Origin: Fulvivirga imtechensis AK7
Lineage (GTDB): Bacteria > Bacteroidota > Bacteroidia > Cytophagales > Cyclobacteriaceae
Direction of reading: 5' to 3'
Assembly: GCF_000331535.1 (NCBI RefSeq)
Contig: NZ_AMZN01000056.1
Span: 1-49,307 of the forward strand
Length of the DNA stretch: 49,307 nucleotides
Every line of letters begins with the position of its first letter. The first letter of the stretch is position 1. The notes below the pieces were generated by a model. That model ran no database searches, was not told the origin of the DNA, and worked only from the letters and a program-made list of their open reading frames with translations. The translations under genes and the position numbers were made by a program. This document shows positions 9,680-17,474 of the stretch, piece after piece.

Positions 9680-9777
9680 GTCCGCGCTAGCTGGAGGTTC
9701 TCATCCGCTATACAAAACGACAAAACCCTGGTAGAACTTTTATTCGATCTGCCAAGGCTTTTTATTCTTTCCCTTTG

Positions 9778-9848
9778 AGGCGCTGAGCGGATTCGAACCG
9801 CTGTAAAAGGTTTTGCAGACCTCTGCCTAGCCACTCGGCCACAGCGCC
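9778..9848 (-). tRNA. tRNA-Cys (anticodon GCA)
   Basis: On minus a 71-nt cloverleaf can be drawn. The acceptor stem is GGCGCTG / CAGCGCC with discriminator U, the D-arm contains GAGTGGCTAGGC, the anticodon loop is CTGCAAA, and the T-arm has the canonical GGTTCGAATCC. The GCA anticodon reads Cys codons. CCA is not encoded, so it must be added after transcription. Confidence 0.96.
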
Positions 9849-10041
9849 ATTGTTTTCAATATTACCGCAAAACAAATGTAACATTTCCCCCACAGTTTGA
9901 AACCACATTCTGATTTCAGGTCTGCAAAACTATGAATTCTCGGAAATTGTTCAAAGGTATTTCAAGTTTTCGTAGAATTTTATTATCCGCAAGCAACCAC
10001 AATTGCCTATCCCTTAAATCAAGTACTTTTTTTGTACTTCA

Positions 10042-10287
10042 TCAGGTAGGCATAAATCGCTTTAACCTCTTTTTAAAAGTAGCAGCCAACTCATGGTTCT
10101 TTGTGAGTATCTCTATCCGAATGGGAGGATACTCCTCCTCAACTTTAATAATGATCATGATATCATCATCCAGGTAATGTAGGTACTCCACATCTTCTAT
10201 AAGCCAAAGCACTTCTATGATCTCTTTATTGGCCTGGATAATTTTATTTTCGTCCTTAAGTTCGTTCTGTATGTTAAGTTTAAGCAT
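10042..10287 (-). CDS. Hypothetical protein, 81 residues
   Basis: ATG 10287 gives an acidic, Ile/Leu/Glu-rich protein (MLKLNIQNELKDENKII ... KKRLKRFMPT). A TTG start 20 codons upstream would add a hydrophobic stretch, but ATG seems more natural. I recognise no domain; the alternating pattern in the middle (DDDIMIIIKVEEEYPPIRIE) suggests beta strands followed by a helix. It is divergent from the XRE regulator with 93 bp between starts, which might indicate a regulated pair. Coding status is supported by composition and the open frame only, so it remains tentative. Confidence 0.5.
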   Translation of the reverse strand: MLKLNIQNELKDENKIIQANKEIIEVLWLIEDVEYLHYLDDDIMIIIKVEEEYPPIRIEILTKNHELAATFKKRLKRFMPT

Positions 10288-10380
10288 TAATGAAAGAATG
10301 TAATTTAAAACACCATTTTTGTTAATCAATATAACCGTTTTAATCAATTACACAAAACGCTTTTGTAGTATTTTGCATAC

Positions 10381-10683
10381 ATGCTTCACATTGGGGAAGA
10401 GATCCGGAAGGTATTTAAGGAAAGTGGGCTTACTGTAGCAGAATTCGCCAGAAGAATAGATACAAGCCGCGAAAATGTGTATGGTATTTTTAAAAGAAAA
10501 AGTATTGACACGCGGCTCCTTCAAAAGATATCTGATGTATTAGATCATAATTTCTTCAAATACTATGTAAATCCTGAAGAACTATACCCGGAAATAGCCT
10601 CCCTCCAAAGAAAACTGGAAGTAGCCGATCAGGAAATAGCTTATCTTAAAAAGATCAACAAACTGCTTGAAAAGAAAAAGTAA
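10381..10683 (+). CDS. XRE-type helix-turn-helix regulator with coiled-coil tail
   Basis: The protein has 100 residues. Residues 6-58 form a Cro/C1-type HTH: IRKVFKESGLTVAEFARRI is helices 1-2 and DTSRENVYGIFKRKSID the recognition region. Residues 70-98 (ASLQRKLEVADQEIAYLKKI) have heptad character, so a short coiled coil probably drives dimerisation. Proteins of this size with HTH plus coiled coil are frequent in Bacteroidota and usually act as DNA-binding regulators. The start is unambiguous (ATG after an AT-rich spacer). It stands alone, divergent from the 81-residue unknown gene; its target is unknown. Confidence 0.88.
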   Translation: MLHIGEEIRKVFKESGLTVAEFARRIDTSRENVYGIFKRKSIDTRLLQKISDVLDHNFFKYYVNPEELYPEIASLQRKLEVADQEIAYLKKINKLLEKKK

Positions 10684-10770
10684 AGGGGAACGGTTAGGAT
10701 CAAGTCGAAAATCTGTGATACCCTGGCTTTTCAGGCTCCCAACTTTTTCGCCTGTTCCTTACAAATATCA

Positions 10771-10814
10771 CCACGTCATCCTGAAATTTTTGGATAGGAA
10801 CGGAGAAAATATTC
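10771..10814 (+). repeat. Interspersed repeat, copy 2
   Basis: Inverted partner of 9424-9468 with a shared aacggagaaaatattc core. It fills most of the 291-bp gap between the XRE gene and the convergent histidine kinase, where no gene is seen. Confidence 0.6.
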
Positions 10815-10974
10815 CGAATACTACCCAAACAAGGCAGAAGCCTGACCTCATGTGATGTCACAAGATCAGAAAGATCCCTGATCTCCAATATGCTGTGCGT
10901 CTGGAATAACGAAAAAGGAAAAGACTGTGAAAGAAGAACAGCTTATGCTTAGGACACCCCACATATTTTCTATG

Positions 10975-11769
10975 CTATCGCGTACACATCAACTCCTCTT
11001 CGCTGTTCAAGCCAACATAGTTAACGCTTTTCCCATCATTAGGTAAGTCGATCGTGAAGGAAGTACCTTTTCCCTCCACACTCTTGACTTCAATGGTGCC
11101 ACGCATTTTTTCCACCGCCTTTTTAACTATAAACAGTCCCAGTCCATTGCTTCCATTATCAGTGAGTACTGATTTAAAATTTGCCTTGAAAATATGCGGC
11201 AACTGTGCTTCTTTTATGCCAATGCCATTGTCGCTTATCACCAATCTTACTCCATCTTCAAGATCGCTTATTGAAACATTGATCCTGGATTGAGAGCAGT
11301 TGGTATTTCTGTATTTGATTGCATTTTCAAGAAGGTTCTGAAAGATTGATTCCAACATCGGTTTGGCAGCATAAAAGGTGGTGTTATTTTCTATTTTGGT
11401 ATCAATATCAACATCAGAAAAACCGTTGATGTGCCCGAGCGAAATAAATAATTCGCGGACGAGGGCGTCAAAATTGATCGGGATGCGGTCGATACCATCC
11501 CTTCCATCCTGAAACATATTTAAGGTGTTCATGATCTTCTCCTCAAGCTTATCCACACACTGATTGATCATGTATAGATATTCCTTTGCTTCTTTGTCCC
11601 GGATCTGGGTGTCAGCAAACTTTAAAATTCCTTTTAACGAGTTGACGGGGCTTTTAAGGTCATGAACCAACTGGTTGTATTTTATATCGTTATCTCCACC
11701 TGCAAGGGAAGATTTTAGTACGCTTAAAGGTATTTCTGAATTATCAACGTAAGGTATATTGCTCATCAT
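10975..11769 (-). CDS. Soluble sensor histidine kinase (HisKA-HATPase_c), orphan
   Basis: The kinase has 264 residues from ATG 11769; a second ATG and a preceding GTG are alternatives. It has no membrane segment and only a short N-terminus (about 30 residues). The H-box LVHDLKSPVNSLKG places the phospho-accepting His near residue 37. The N-box LLENAIKYRN, the G1 box DNGIGI and the G2 box NGLGLFIVKK complete the catalytic domain. With neither a sensor domain nor an adjacent response regulator it probably receives its signal through a partner and phosphorylates a distant receiver. The first gene upstream on minus is rpsA, beyond two terminators, so it has its own promoter. Confidence 0.92.
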   Translation of the reverse strand: MMSNIPYVDNSEIPLSVLKSSLAGGDNDIKYNQLVHDLKSPVNSLKGILKFADTQIRDKEAKEYLYMINQCVDKLEEKIMNTLNMFQDGRDGIDRIPINFDALVRELFISLGHINGFSDVDIDTKIENNTTFYAAKPMLESIFQNLLENAIKYRNTNCSQSRINVSISDLEDGVRLVISDNGIGIKEAQLPHIFKANFKSVLTDNGSNGLGLFIVKKAVEKMRGTIEVKSVEGKGTSFTIDLPNDGKSVNYVGLNSEEELMCTR

Positions 11770-11830
11770 CACGTTTACTCTTTATTCATATCGGTTTAGC
11801 TTCACACCCTCATAGTGCCTAAAACATGCC

Positions 11831-11866
11831 AAATGAAAAATGCCTTTTACAATTCATAAAGGCATT
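11831..11866 (-). terminator. Second hairpin downstream of rpsA
   Basis: On minus a 9-bp stem AATGCCTTT / AAAGGCATT is followed by TTTCATTT. It lies about 100 nt past the first rpsA terminator and may be a backup terminator or end a separate small transcript. Confidence 0.65.
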
Positions 11867-11969
11867 CTGCGTTGGAACTCATGGTAGACATAAGACCACA
11901 CTTGTGGAAATCTTCTACAAGATCTAAAAACTAGCTGGTTTTGAAGCTTTTACAGAGCAAATCATCCAT

Positions 11970-12003
11970 AAAAACAAAAGGCAACTCATTTTGAGCTGCC
12001 TTT
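11970..12003 (-). terminator. Rho-independent terminator of rpsA
   Basis: On minus a stem AAAGGCAGCTC / GAGTTGCCTTT (one G-T pair) with an AAAAT loop is followed by a T-rich run. It begins 23 nt after the rpsA stop codon. Confidence 0.88.
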
Positions 12004-12025
12004 CCTGATACATCAAAAAGAATAA

Positions 12026-14155
12026 TTATTTCTCTTCGTCTTTGCCTTCTTCCTTCTCTGCTTTAGCCTTATCAGCTTTAGCTTTGCCTTCCTCAGCTTT
12101 AGCAGTTGAAGTTTTACCTTCCGGCAACTCTTCTTCTACTTTCTCAGCTTTAGACTTCTGAGAATCATCTTTCTTACTCTTTTTCTCTTCTTTCACACCT
12201 TCTTCAGGGGTATTACCCTCCATTTTATCTTTAAGGGCGCTTAGCGCCTCAAGATCACCCAAGGTTGACTTTTCAGTATCGCTATTGATTTTGTTAACAG
12301 CGCTACCCTTGGCTTTCTTCTTGGGAGCTCCTGCCGCTGCTTTTGGTTTCTCTTCTGTTTTAGAGTAAACCGCACGGTGCGAAAGAATTATTCTCTTATC
12401 ATCTTTAGAGAATTCCTGAACTTTAAAATCTAAAGTCTCACCATTTTCTGCTTTAGAACCGTCTTCTTTTGTCAGGTTCTTAATAGAGCAGAACCCTTCG
12501 ATACCATACGGTAACTCAAGAGTGGCTCCTTTTTCATTTTGGTTGATAACAGTACACTTGTGAACTGACCCCGGAGTAAATACTGTCTCGAAAGTATCCC
12601 AAGGGTTCTCTTCAAGGTGCTTGTGGCTTAATGCCAGTCTCCTGTTTTCAACATCGAGCTCAAGAACTACTACTTCAAGCTCATCCCCAACTTTAACAAA
12701 CTCGGAAGGATGCTTGATCTTCTTAGTCCATGAAAGATCTGAAACGTGAACCAGGCCATCGATACCTTCTTCAAGCTCGATGAACAAGCCAAAGTTAGTC
12801 AGGTTTCTAACTACACCTTTGTGCTTGGTACCTACAGCATATTTTGTAAGTACATCCTGCTTAGTCCATGGATCTTCAGTCAGTTGCTTAATGCCCAACG
12901 ACATTTTTCTGTCATCTCTGTCCAATGTCAACACTACTGCCTCTAACTCATCACCAATGTTGATGAAGTCCTGAGGGTTTCTCAAGTGCTGTGACCATGA
13001 CATTTCAGATACGTGGATCAGGCCTTCAACGCCAGGCTGGATCTCCAGGAATGCACCGTAATCAGCCACGTTAACGATCTTACCTTTAACTTTTGACCCA
13101 ACATCAAGGTCTTTAGGAAGAGAATCCCAGGGATGAGCAGTAAGCTGCTTCATACCCAAAGAAATACGTTTCTTATCTTCATCAAAATCAAGAACAACTA
13201 CTTTCACGGTTTCGTCAAGGCTTAATACCTCTTCAGGGTGATTGATCCTACCCCATGAAATGTCTGTGATGTGAAGCAATCCGTCAACACCTCCCAGGTC
13301 AATGAACACACCAAAGTTGGTCATGTTCTTAATAGTACCTTCAAGTACCTGACCTTTCTCAAGGTTATTGAGGATCTCAGCTTTTTGTTCTTCAAGATCT
13401 TTCTCGATCAATACTTTGTGAGAAACAACTACGTTGTCGTTAGTATAGTTGATTTTCACTACTTTCACTTCCATTGCCTTATCAACGAACACATCGAAAT
13501 CTCTGATAGGCTTCACATCAATTTGTGAACCTGGCAAGAAAGCTTCAACACCATATATATCAACGATCAGACCACCTTTAGTTCTTCTCTTTACAAAACC
13601 TTCGATAACAGAATCGTTTTCGTAAGATTTAGTGATATTATCCCAGGCCTGAACGATCTTCGCCTTTCTTCTGGAAAGTACCAACTGACCGTTAGCGTTC
13701 TCCTGCTCTTCGATGAAAACTTCTACTCTGTCACCTACTTTCAGGTTTGGAAGATCTCTGAATTCAGTAGCAGATACTAAACCGTCAGATTTAAATCCGA
13801 TGTTAAGTATAACATCGCGATCGTTGATACCTACAACGGTACCTTCAACTACTTCTTTCTCCTCGATAGTTGTCAATGTATCTTCATACATTGAGGCCAT
13901 CTCATCTCTCTTCTTTTTGCTGTAGCCTTCGCCAAAACCTTTGGTCTCGAAAGCCTCCCAATCAAACTCTTCAGTCTTAGCTTCCTCTTTTTTAGCGGCA
14001 GCTTTTTTGGGTTTTTCTTCAGCTTTCACCTCTTCTTTTTCTTCAGCAGCGGCTTCGGCCTTTTCTTCTTTAGCAGCCTGTTCTGTAGTTTCAGTTGCTT
14101 CGTTTTTTGCAGAGTCTACGTTTTCTTCTGCTGCAGTATTTTTTTCTTTTGCCAT
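12026..14155 (-). CDS. rpsA: 30S ribosomal protein S1 (bS1)
   Basis: The protein has 709 residues from ATG 14155 (MAKEKNTAAEENVD); longer in-frame starts upstream are unlikely. Six S1 (OB-fold) domains are visible in order: VVEGTVVGINDRDVILNIG, IEGFVKRRTKGGLIVDIYG, LEGTIKNMTNFGVFIDLGG, VKGKIVNVADYGAFLEI, HKGVVRNLTNFGLFIEL and HKCTVINQNEKGATLEL. bS1 binds mRNA on the 30S subunit, which matters in Bacteroidota where Shine-Dalgarno pairing is little used. A Glu/Ala/Lys tail of about 75 residues at the N-terminus and one of about 120 at the C-terminus make it longer than the E. coli protein (557). AAGAGCAG lies just before the start. The gene is monocistronic with a strong terminator. Confidence 0.96.
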   Translation of the reverse strand: MAKEKNTAAEENVDSAKNEATETTEQAAKEEKAEAAAEEKEEVKAEEKPKKAAAKKEEAKTEEFDWEAFETKGFGEGYSKKKRDEMASMYEDTLTTIEEKEVVEGTVVGINDRDVILNIGFKSDGLVSATEFRDLPNLKVGDRVEVFIEEQENANGQLVLSRRKAKIVQAWDNITKSYENDSVIEGFVKRRTKGGLIVDIYGVEAFLPGSQIDVKPIRDFDVFVDKAMEVKVVKINYTNDNVVVSHKVLIEKDLEEQKAEILNNLEKGQVLEGTIKNMTNFGVFIDLGGVDGLLHITDISWGRINHPEEVLSLDETVKVVVLDFDEDKKRISLGMKQLTAHPWDSLPKDLDVGSKVKGKIVNVADYGAFLEIQPGVEGLIHVSEMSWSQHLRNPQDFINIGDELEAVVLTLDRDDRKMSLGIKQLTEDPWTKQDVLTKYAVGTKHKGVVRNLTNFGLFIELEEGIDGLVHVSDLSWTKKIKHPSEFVKVGDELEVVVLELDVENRRLALSHKHLEENPWDTFETVFTPGSVHKCTVINQNEKGATLELPYGIEGFCSIKNLTKEDGSKAENGETLDFKVQEFSKDDKRIILSHRAVYSKTEEKPKAAAGAPKKKAKGSAVNKINSDTEKSTLGDLEALSALKDKMEGNTPEEGVKEEKKSKKDDSQKSKAEKVEEELPEGKTSTAKAEEGKAKADKAKAEKEEGKDEEK

Positions 14156-14241
14156 TATTTCTGCTCTTTTATACATGCTACCCCAGAGCAATCAGGCAGC
14201 AAATTTGGTTGTTGATCATGTACTGACAAAAACAATACATG

Positions 14242-14259
14242 CCCGTTCACCCGAACGGG
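14242..14259 (-). promoter_or_regulatory. Hairpin in the rpsA leader
   Basis: A perfect 7-bp stem CCCGTTC / GAACGGG with a 4-nt loop lies about 90 nt before the rpsA ATG, right at the predicted transcript start. A role in S1 autoregulation or mRNA stability is possible but only inferred. Confidence 0.5.
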
Positions 14260-14263
14260 AGCG

Positions 14264-14271
14264 CAAAGTTA
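14264..14271 (-). promoter_or_regulatory. Candidate -7 element of rpsA
   Basis: TAACTTTG on minus matches the Bacteroidota TAnnTTTG consensus exactly. No clear -33 TTG is found at the expected spacing. Predicted start lies near 14257, giving a leader of about 100 nt. Confidence 0.5.
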
Positions 14272-14347
14272 AGAAAAAATATTATTGTAAGCTAATACCG
14301 ATCAGCACAAAAGCGAGCAGGAAAGCGCAACCTGAATCATTGGTTAA

Positions 14348-14838
14348 TTATTGTTGATGAAGGGAATATCTTTTCACGGAACAAAGAATAACAACAAGCG
14401 CAAGTATAATAGTGTCTGTAAGAAAACTCACAACTCATCGTTATGGCGAACGAAGTGCGGCAATCCCGTGCATTAAGAGGGGATCGCTTCGATTCCTCCC
14501 CGTGGCAGGCGCGATGACGGCAAGAGTTTTCTTGCAGACACTAAATAACAGCCCGCCATCTTCCATACTCCTCTACACCCAAAGCGGTCAGGTGCAAAAA
14601 GACGGCCCCTGTCATTATTTCCCAGCGCAAGCAGGGCACCCAGCCAGGCGGTAGCAGGTACAAGCAGCAATACAGCCGCCACCAATTCTGCAACTCCTGA
14701 TCCTATTCTTCCCCACGGCTCCATGCCAATAGTCGTAAAGATATAAACGCTTTCAGCCGCCCCTGTAAACTTAAAATAAAGGGTTTGAAGAAGAATTACA
14801 GCGGCTACAATACGCGCGATCCAGGATGAAATTTTCAT
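14348..14838 (-). pseudogene. DoxX-family membrane protein gene, frameshifted and split by a MITE
   Basis: ATG 14838 opens a DoxX-like protein (MKISSWIARIVAAVILLQTL, then GRIGSGVAELVAAVLLLVPA). DoxX proteins are small four-helix inner-membrane proteins. At the third helix the frame breaks: after LLALG an extra base near 14618 shifts the family-like continuation IMTGAVFLHLTALGVEEY to the next frame, and a second extra base puts EDGGLLF into the third frame. The coding sequence then hits the MITE at 14412-14541. Beyond it, IILALVVILCSVKRYSLHQQ-stop continues exactly in the EDGGLLF frame when the element and one TA are removed. The remaining uninterrupted frame from 14838 to 14473 is therefore a broken product, not an intact gene. 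Confidence 0.85.
14412..14541. mobile_element. MITE, subfamily A, copy 1 (130 bp)
   Basis: Terminal inverted repeats are gtgtctgtaagaaaactc and its near-exact reverse complement (one mismatch), with TA on both sides (14410-14411 and 14542-14543). The interior carries cgaagtgcggcaatc and aggggatcgcttcgattcc, partly self-complementary and shared with 30865-31018. It encodes no protein. TA target duplication points to mobilisation by an IS630/Tc1-mariner-type transposase elsewhere in the genome (inference). Confidence 0.9.
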
Positions 14839-14855
14839 TTAAACGCTTGGGGAAA

Positions 14856-16211
14856 CTATTTCAGGTCCTCAAAAGACAGTGTTCCCGTGGAGTAATCTAA
14901 CAAAAGTTCCTGGAACATCAATGTGTATTTGGCTCTTGCAAAGTCCGTTTGAGCCTGTACCAGGTCCTGGTTGGCTTGCGTGTATTCCACCAGGTTAGAT
15001 ATGCCCAATTCATACCTTTCCCTTCCAAGCTCAAAGGAAAGTTCTGCTGCTTCCAACTGAGTTTGTGCCACTTGATATGTGGTAACCGCATCCTGCAAGT
15101 TTTGATAAGCCAGCAAAACCTGAGACTTTACCTGTAATTCAAGGTTTTCGACATCAAGAGCAGCATTTTCATAAGTCACTTTGGATTGCACCACATTAGA
15201 GCGTGTTAACAATCCGTTGAAAATCGGTATAGTGAAGCTTATTCCGTAAGTCTTTTGCACGTTATCCTCCAGAAACTGCTGCTCGAAATTTCGATTTGTA
15301 CCACCATGAATGTAGTTGTAAGCCGATCCATAATTAAAGAATGCGCTTATGGAGGGATAATAGTTACCCTTCATAGCCCTATAGTTGAATTCCATAGAAG
15401 ACTCATTATGTTTCGCTCCTGCAAGATCAGATCTGTTTTCCACCGCAATTGCATATAGTTCATCCGAGGAGACATTTGCATTTACCTCATTAACATTCCA
15501 GGCCGGCTCCTCAATGTTAAAGTTAATTAACGGATCGAGCTGAAGGGTTTGAGCGAGTTGCGCTTTATCATTTCTAAGAGCGTTTTTGGCTCTTAATAAA
15601 TTCAATTCGGCATTTTTCAACTGGTACTCCTGATTAGTAGCATCCACCGCAGCCCTACTGCCTGCTTCTACATGCAAATTGATCTGCTGTAACTGCGTCT
15701 GTTGAGTCTCCATGTTACGTTCAGCAATTTTAACCAGTTCAGTATCTAAAAGACATTGTAAATACCGCGTAGTCACCAGTTGGATAATATCCTCCTTGGT
15801 TCTCTCTACCGTTTCTATCTGCGCCTCAAATCTATACTTCGAAGCTTTATAACTATTTAATTGATTAAACCCCTGAAAAAGAGGCATTGATGCCCTGAAG
15901 GTTGCATTGGTAAAATCCAACAAACCGTTTACCACCCTACCTTCTTGTTGGTTGAAAGAATTTCCATCATTTCTGCCGGTGTTTCCGGTAATGGATAATG
16001 ACGGCCCCATCTGCAATAGATTAGAGGTCTTTGACATACTGGCACTGCTCAGTTGATTTTGTTGCTGCTTTAATGAAATATTATTTTCCAAGGCCAGCTT
16101 TACAGCCTCCTTAAAAGTAAGAGGAGAATCTATAGTAGTTCCTTCCTGCCCAAAAGCTGCTGAGCAGAGTAATACAATAAGTGTTGTTGTTAAACTTATC
16201 CTATTTATCAT
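14856..16211 (-). CDS. TolC-family outer-membrane efflux channel
   Basis: The protein has 451 residues from ATG 16211, which starts the signal peptide MINRISLTTTLIVLLCSAAF (cleaved before QEG). Starts further upstream would precede it with a charged 28-residue stretch and are unlikely. Two OEP repeats are visible, beginning LTFKEAVKLALENNISLKQQ and, in the second half, SDELYAIAVENRSDLAGAKH. Long coiled-coil segments (LQQINLHVEAGSRAAVDATN; VAQTQLEAAELSFELGRERY) fit the periplasmic alpha-barrel. TolC-like trimers form the exit duct for MacAB or RND pumps. It lies downstream of an ABC ATPase on the same strand (207-bp gap) and belongs to the efflux locus. Confidence 0.93.
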   Translation of the reverse strand: MINRISLTTTLIVLLCSAAFGQEGTTIDSPLTFKEAVKLALENNISLKQQQNQLSSASMSKTSNLLQMGPSLSITGNTGRNDGNSFNQQEGRVVNGLLDFTNATFRASMPLFQGFNQLNSYKASKYRFEAQIETVERTKEDIIQLVTTRYLQCLLDTELVKIAERNMETQQTQLQQINLHVEAGSRAAVDATNQEYQLKNAELNLLRAKNALRNDKAQLAQTLQLDPLINFNIEEPAWNVNEVNANVSSDELYAIAVENRSDLAGAKHNESSMEFNYRAMKGNYYPSISAFFNYGSAYNYIHGGTNRNFEQQFLEDNVQKTYGISFTIPIFNGLLTRSNVVQSKVTYENAALDVENLELQVKSQVLLAYQNLQDAVTTYQVAQTQLEAAELSFELGRERYELGISNLVEYTQANQDLVQAQTDFARAKYTLMFQELLLDYSTGTLSFEDLK

Positions 16212-16418
16212 GAGTATTAATTTAGTATTGAGATATGAGTATTGAGACTTTGGTACCACCTTGCTACTTTTTCTTTTTTTTTTAAAAGAACTCAAGACTC
16301 ACCATTATTTATTTTACCTATTGCTTCTGCCAACGTCCGATATTTATCTTCTACCTGCCCTGATCACAGCTATCGGGTTTGATATGGCATAGCTTTATGC
16401 CTATATCTTAAGTACTTC

Positions 16419-17111
16419 TCAGTTTGACGCGATTTTTTCCTGTTTTGTGTCCGATACGATTGCACCATCTACCAATCTGATAGTTCTGCTACCATACGCA
16501 GCATTTGCTTCAGAGTGGGTGACCTGAATGATAGTCATACCTTCCTGATTGAGTTTTTTGAATATTTGCATGATCTCATCTCCCTGCTCAGAGTGGAGAT
16601 TACCGGTAGGCTCATCCGCGAGTAGTAACTTTGGCTGACCGATTATAGCCCTGGCTACACCTACTAATTGTTGCTGTCCGCCTGAAAGCTGTTCAGGGAA
16701 AAGATCTTTTTTGGCTACCATCTGAAAGCGATCCAGCATTTCAGCGACCATACTCTTTCTTTGCGAACCTTTTACACCTTTATAAAGCAAGGGAGTCTCA
16801 ATGTTTTCATATACAGTAAGCTCATCGATCAAGTGGTACGCCTGAAATATAAAGCCGATGTAGTGTTTGTGCATCTCAGACTTTTTGCGTTCCTTCATTT
16901 TATGCACCGGCTCATCAAAGAAATAATATTCACCCTGTGACGGCTCATCCAACATCCCAATAATGTTCATGATGGAGGATTTACCCGCCCCACTGGGGCC
17001 CATAATAGTTACAAATTCACCCTGCTCCACATCCAGATCTATCCCCTTTAAAATAAATGTCCGCTGAAACCGCGAATCTACGTACTTGTCGACTTCCCTA
17101 AGTTTGATCAT
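16419..17111 (-). CDS. ABC transporter ATP-binding protein, MacB/LolD type (variant signature)
   Basis: The ATPase has 230 residues: Walker A GPSGAGKS near residues 39-46, Q-loop FIFQAYHLIDEL, signature LSGGQQQ, Walker B LLLADEPTGN and H-loop TH. It would power the MacB-like permeases encoded at 20564-30649. Two deviations from its paralogue at 33536 stand out: the segment after the signature reads LVGVARA instead of RVAIARA, and the D-loop reads GNLHS where GNLDS is normal, so the D-loop Asp is His. Transport-coupled hydrolysis may therefore be altered; this is inference. A 17-bp sigma-54-like motif lies 29 bp before the start. Confidence 0.92.
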   Translation of the reverse strand: MIKLREVDKYVDSRFQRTFILKGIDLDVEQGEFVTIMGPSGAGKSSIMNIIGMLDEPSQGEYYFFDEPVHKMKERKKSEMHKHYIGFIFQAYHLIDELTVYENIETPLLYKGVKGSQRKSMVAEMLDRFQMVAKKDLFPEQLSGGQQQLVGVARAIIGQPKLLLADEPTGNLHSEQGDEIMQIFKKLNQEGMTIIQVTHSEANAAYGSRTIRLVDGAIVSDTKQEKIASN

Positions 17112-17139
17112 AACAGTTTTTTCTTTACAGTTTTCCTTT

Positions 17140-17156
17140 TGCCAATAAATATGCCA
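17140..17156 (-). promoter_or_regulatory. Sigma-54-like promoter motif before ABC ATPase 1
   Basis: TGGCATATTTATTGGCA on minus has the same TGGCAY-N5-TTGGCA layout as 30687-30703 and 35570-35586. The -12 part reads TTGG where the canonical sigma-54 site has TTGC, so either a lineage variant or a different shared element is present. Confidence 0.55.
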
Positions 17157-17218
17157 ACTAAAAAAATACCCTTAATAGGGTGAATTTATGCACTTTTCTT
17201 TAATTTAACCAATAACAT

Positions 17219-17256
17219 CTGTCCGCTTATGGAATAGAGTGTCTGATACCGGACAG
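17219..17256. promoter_or_regulatory. Inverted repeat, candidate activator site
   Basis: CTGTCCG (17219-17225) and CGGACAG (17250-17256) form a perfect 7-bp inverted repeat, about 63 bp upstream of the sigma-54-like motif. It shares GTCCGC with the repeats at 35631-35675, which suggests binding by the same activator. Confidence 0.45.
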
Positions 17257-17313
17257 TTAACAAATAATAACGACAACTTTCAATCAGGTTAGTCGTTGGA
17301 GAAATAGTAATTA

Positions 17314-17460
17314 GGTCTCTAAGAAAACGCCAATGTCTGCAATACGCTTGCTCCAAAAATGCTCTTCCCGACAACTGTAGGGGACTCCGTTTTTGGGACT
17401 TCATCCCACTCTTTAGCGGGAACGTTTTCTTAAAGCCACTTAGAGTTTTCTTACAAGCAC
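17314..17460. mobile_element. MITE, subfamily B, degenerate copy (147 bp)
   Basis: The left end is ggtctctaagaaaacgcc. The right end has the two tandem gttttctta-type repeats seen in 32439-32579 and finishes cttacaagcac. Interior ccaaaaa/tttttgg arms can form a hairpin. The left flank has TA but the right flank has CA, so one end has decayed. Confidence 0.75.
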
Positions 17461-17474
17461 CAATTACAAATAAA

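Larger units (their letters stand above)
9242..9777. other. Gene-free stretch with diverged repeats
   Basis: No convincing gene is present in this 536-bp gap. It holds one copy of the 14-mer gtttcttgtctctg (9367-9380), a diverged interspersed repeat (9424-9468), a perfect 20-bp tandem duplication (9475-9514) and a pair of inverted 12-mers (9557-9568 and 9668-9679). It looks like accumulated repeat debris. Confidence 0.6.
17112..17474. other. Divergent regulatory gap between ABC ATPase and cysE
   Basis: This 363-bp spacer holds the sigma-54-like motif (17140-17156), an inverted repeat (17219-17256) and a degenerate MITE (17314-17460) that ends 14 bp before the cysE start. No gene is seen. Confidence 0.7.

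Noticed and set aside
9586-9834. Open frame of 82 codons on minus across the tRNA-Cys gene
   Set aside because: It overlaps the tRNA and repeat debris, and its composition is not that of a protein.
14473-14838. Reading the DoxX region as an intact 121-residue protein
   Set aside because: After LLALG the frame no longer resembles the family, while the next two frames do. The last 22 codons lie inside the MITE.
16212-16295. N-terminal extension of the TolC-family protein
   Set aside because: A Lys/Ser-rich stretch would precede a perfect signal peptide; ATG 16211 is the natural start.
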